From the NCBI GenBank assembly GCA_003139735.1, contig PLGA01000635.1, forward strand, positions 5,302 through 21,807: a stretch of 16,506 bases of DNA. The letters are read 5' to 3'. This document shows positions 16,155 to 16,506 of this stretch, one piece after another. The notes under the pieces were generated by a model. That model searched no databases, was not told where the DNA came from, and saw nothing but the letters and a program-made list of their open reading frames with translations. This DNA comes from Bryobacterales bacterium (GTDB taxonomy: Bacteria; Acidobacteriota; Terriglobia; Bryobacterales; Bryobacteraceae). Within the stretch, counting starts at the first letter, position 1. Every line of letters starts with the position of its first letter. The translations under genes were made by a program, and so were the position numbers.

Positions 16155-16506
16155 GTACTGTCGGCGTTGTTTGCGTCCGCGATGTCTGCTTTTCGAACTT
16201 GAGCGGCATTGCAGCTTGAGATCATCGCCCTCCGCCACCAACTTGGCGTACTGCAACGCTCGGTGAACAGACCGAAGCTCAATCGGTTCGACCGGTTCCT
16301 GTGGGCTTGGTTTTGTGCAGCCTGGGACGAGTGGCGCTCGGCTCTGTGCATCGTCAAACCGGACACCGTCGTCGCGTGGCGCCGCAAGGGTTTCGACTGT
16401 TTTGGGCTTGGAAAGTTCGCCGCGGCCAAACCGGCCGCCCGCTGGTGTCGATGGATGTCGGGGACCGGATATCGTGAGTCGACGTCGACCGTGGCAAAAC
16501 CGTGAC
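16155..16506 (+). pseudogene. Decayed transposase (integrase-core type), N-terminal part, cut by the window edge
   Basis: The reading LQLEIIALRHQLGVLQRSV followed by RFLWAWFCAAWDEWRSALCIVKPDTVVAW is the typical start of a rve-type (IS3/IS481-like) transposase frequent in Acidobacteriota. The gene is broken. In the same frame upstream, LSALFASAMSAFRT runs into a TGA at 16200-16202 and then resumes with AALQLE. Near 16394-16397 one base is missing: the expected LFWAWKVRRGQTGRPLVSMDV continues in another frame from 16397 (given here in short pieces LFWAWKVRR and GQTGRPLVSMDV) and hits a stop at 16475-16477. A further shift near 16470 is likely. The catalytic core would lie right of the window. 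The true start was not found, and the 16042-16154 gap shows no inverted-repeat end that I can recognise. Confidence 0.75.

Noticed and set aside
1..16506. tRNA, rRNA, CRISPR arrays or riboswitches
   Set aside because: No cloverleaf-like segment, no regularly spaced repeats and no long structured leader was seen on either strand.

Overview
The window is GC-rich bacterial DNA with tightly packed genes. It suggests a soil-type Gram-negative bacterium. A NodT-type outer-membrane efflux lipoprotein shows an outer membrane is present, and the broken transposase at the right edge (ALRHQLGVLQRS type) is a kind I remember as abundant in Acidobacteriota such as Candidatus Solibacter. The phylum is a guess; Gram-negative is firm.

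Left part (1-3054): the end of an RND-type periplasmic adaptor gene overlaps a NodT outer-membrane factor gene by 4 bases (tail of a tripartite efflux operon). A stand-alone aldo/keto reductase gene follows.

Central part (3221-15261): a 12 kb block of amidoligase and transglutaminase genes. Cassette A (minus strand, 9932 to 3221) encodes a circularly permuted ATP-grasp protein, a stand-alone alpha-E protein, a transglutaminase, and an 1103-aa transglutaminase-DUF2126 fusion whose DUF2126 part carries glutamine-synthetase-like motifs. A plus-strand pair (10174-11857) encodes two more transglutaminase-fold proteins; the first lacks the expected active-site His. Cassette B (minus strand, 15261 to 11900) encodes an ATP-grasp/alpha-E fusion and a further transglutaminase. 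The window therefore holds two ATP-grasp domains, two alpha-E domains, five transglutaminase domains and one DUF2126 domain. None of these proteins has a visible signal peptide or membrane segment, so they should act in the cytoplasm.

Right part (15382-16506): a class-I glutamine amidotransferase-like hydrolase (gamma-glutamyl-GABA hydrolase / peptidase C26 type) is divergent from cassette B, followed by a decayed transposase.

Working model (inference): the ATP-grasp and DUF2126 ligases make amide (peptide-like) bonds on a small molecule or protein, alpha-E proteins assist, and the transglutaminase-fold enzymes and the C26 hydrolase cut or transfer such bonds. This matches the widely distributed but experimentally unresolved peptide-tagging system predicted by Iyer, Aravind and colleagues (2009). 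The usual NTN-hydrolase partner (Anbu, proteasome-like) is not in the window, although both flanks of the block are visible. The C26 hydrolase is a candidate stand-in.
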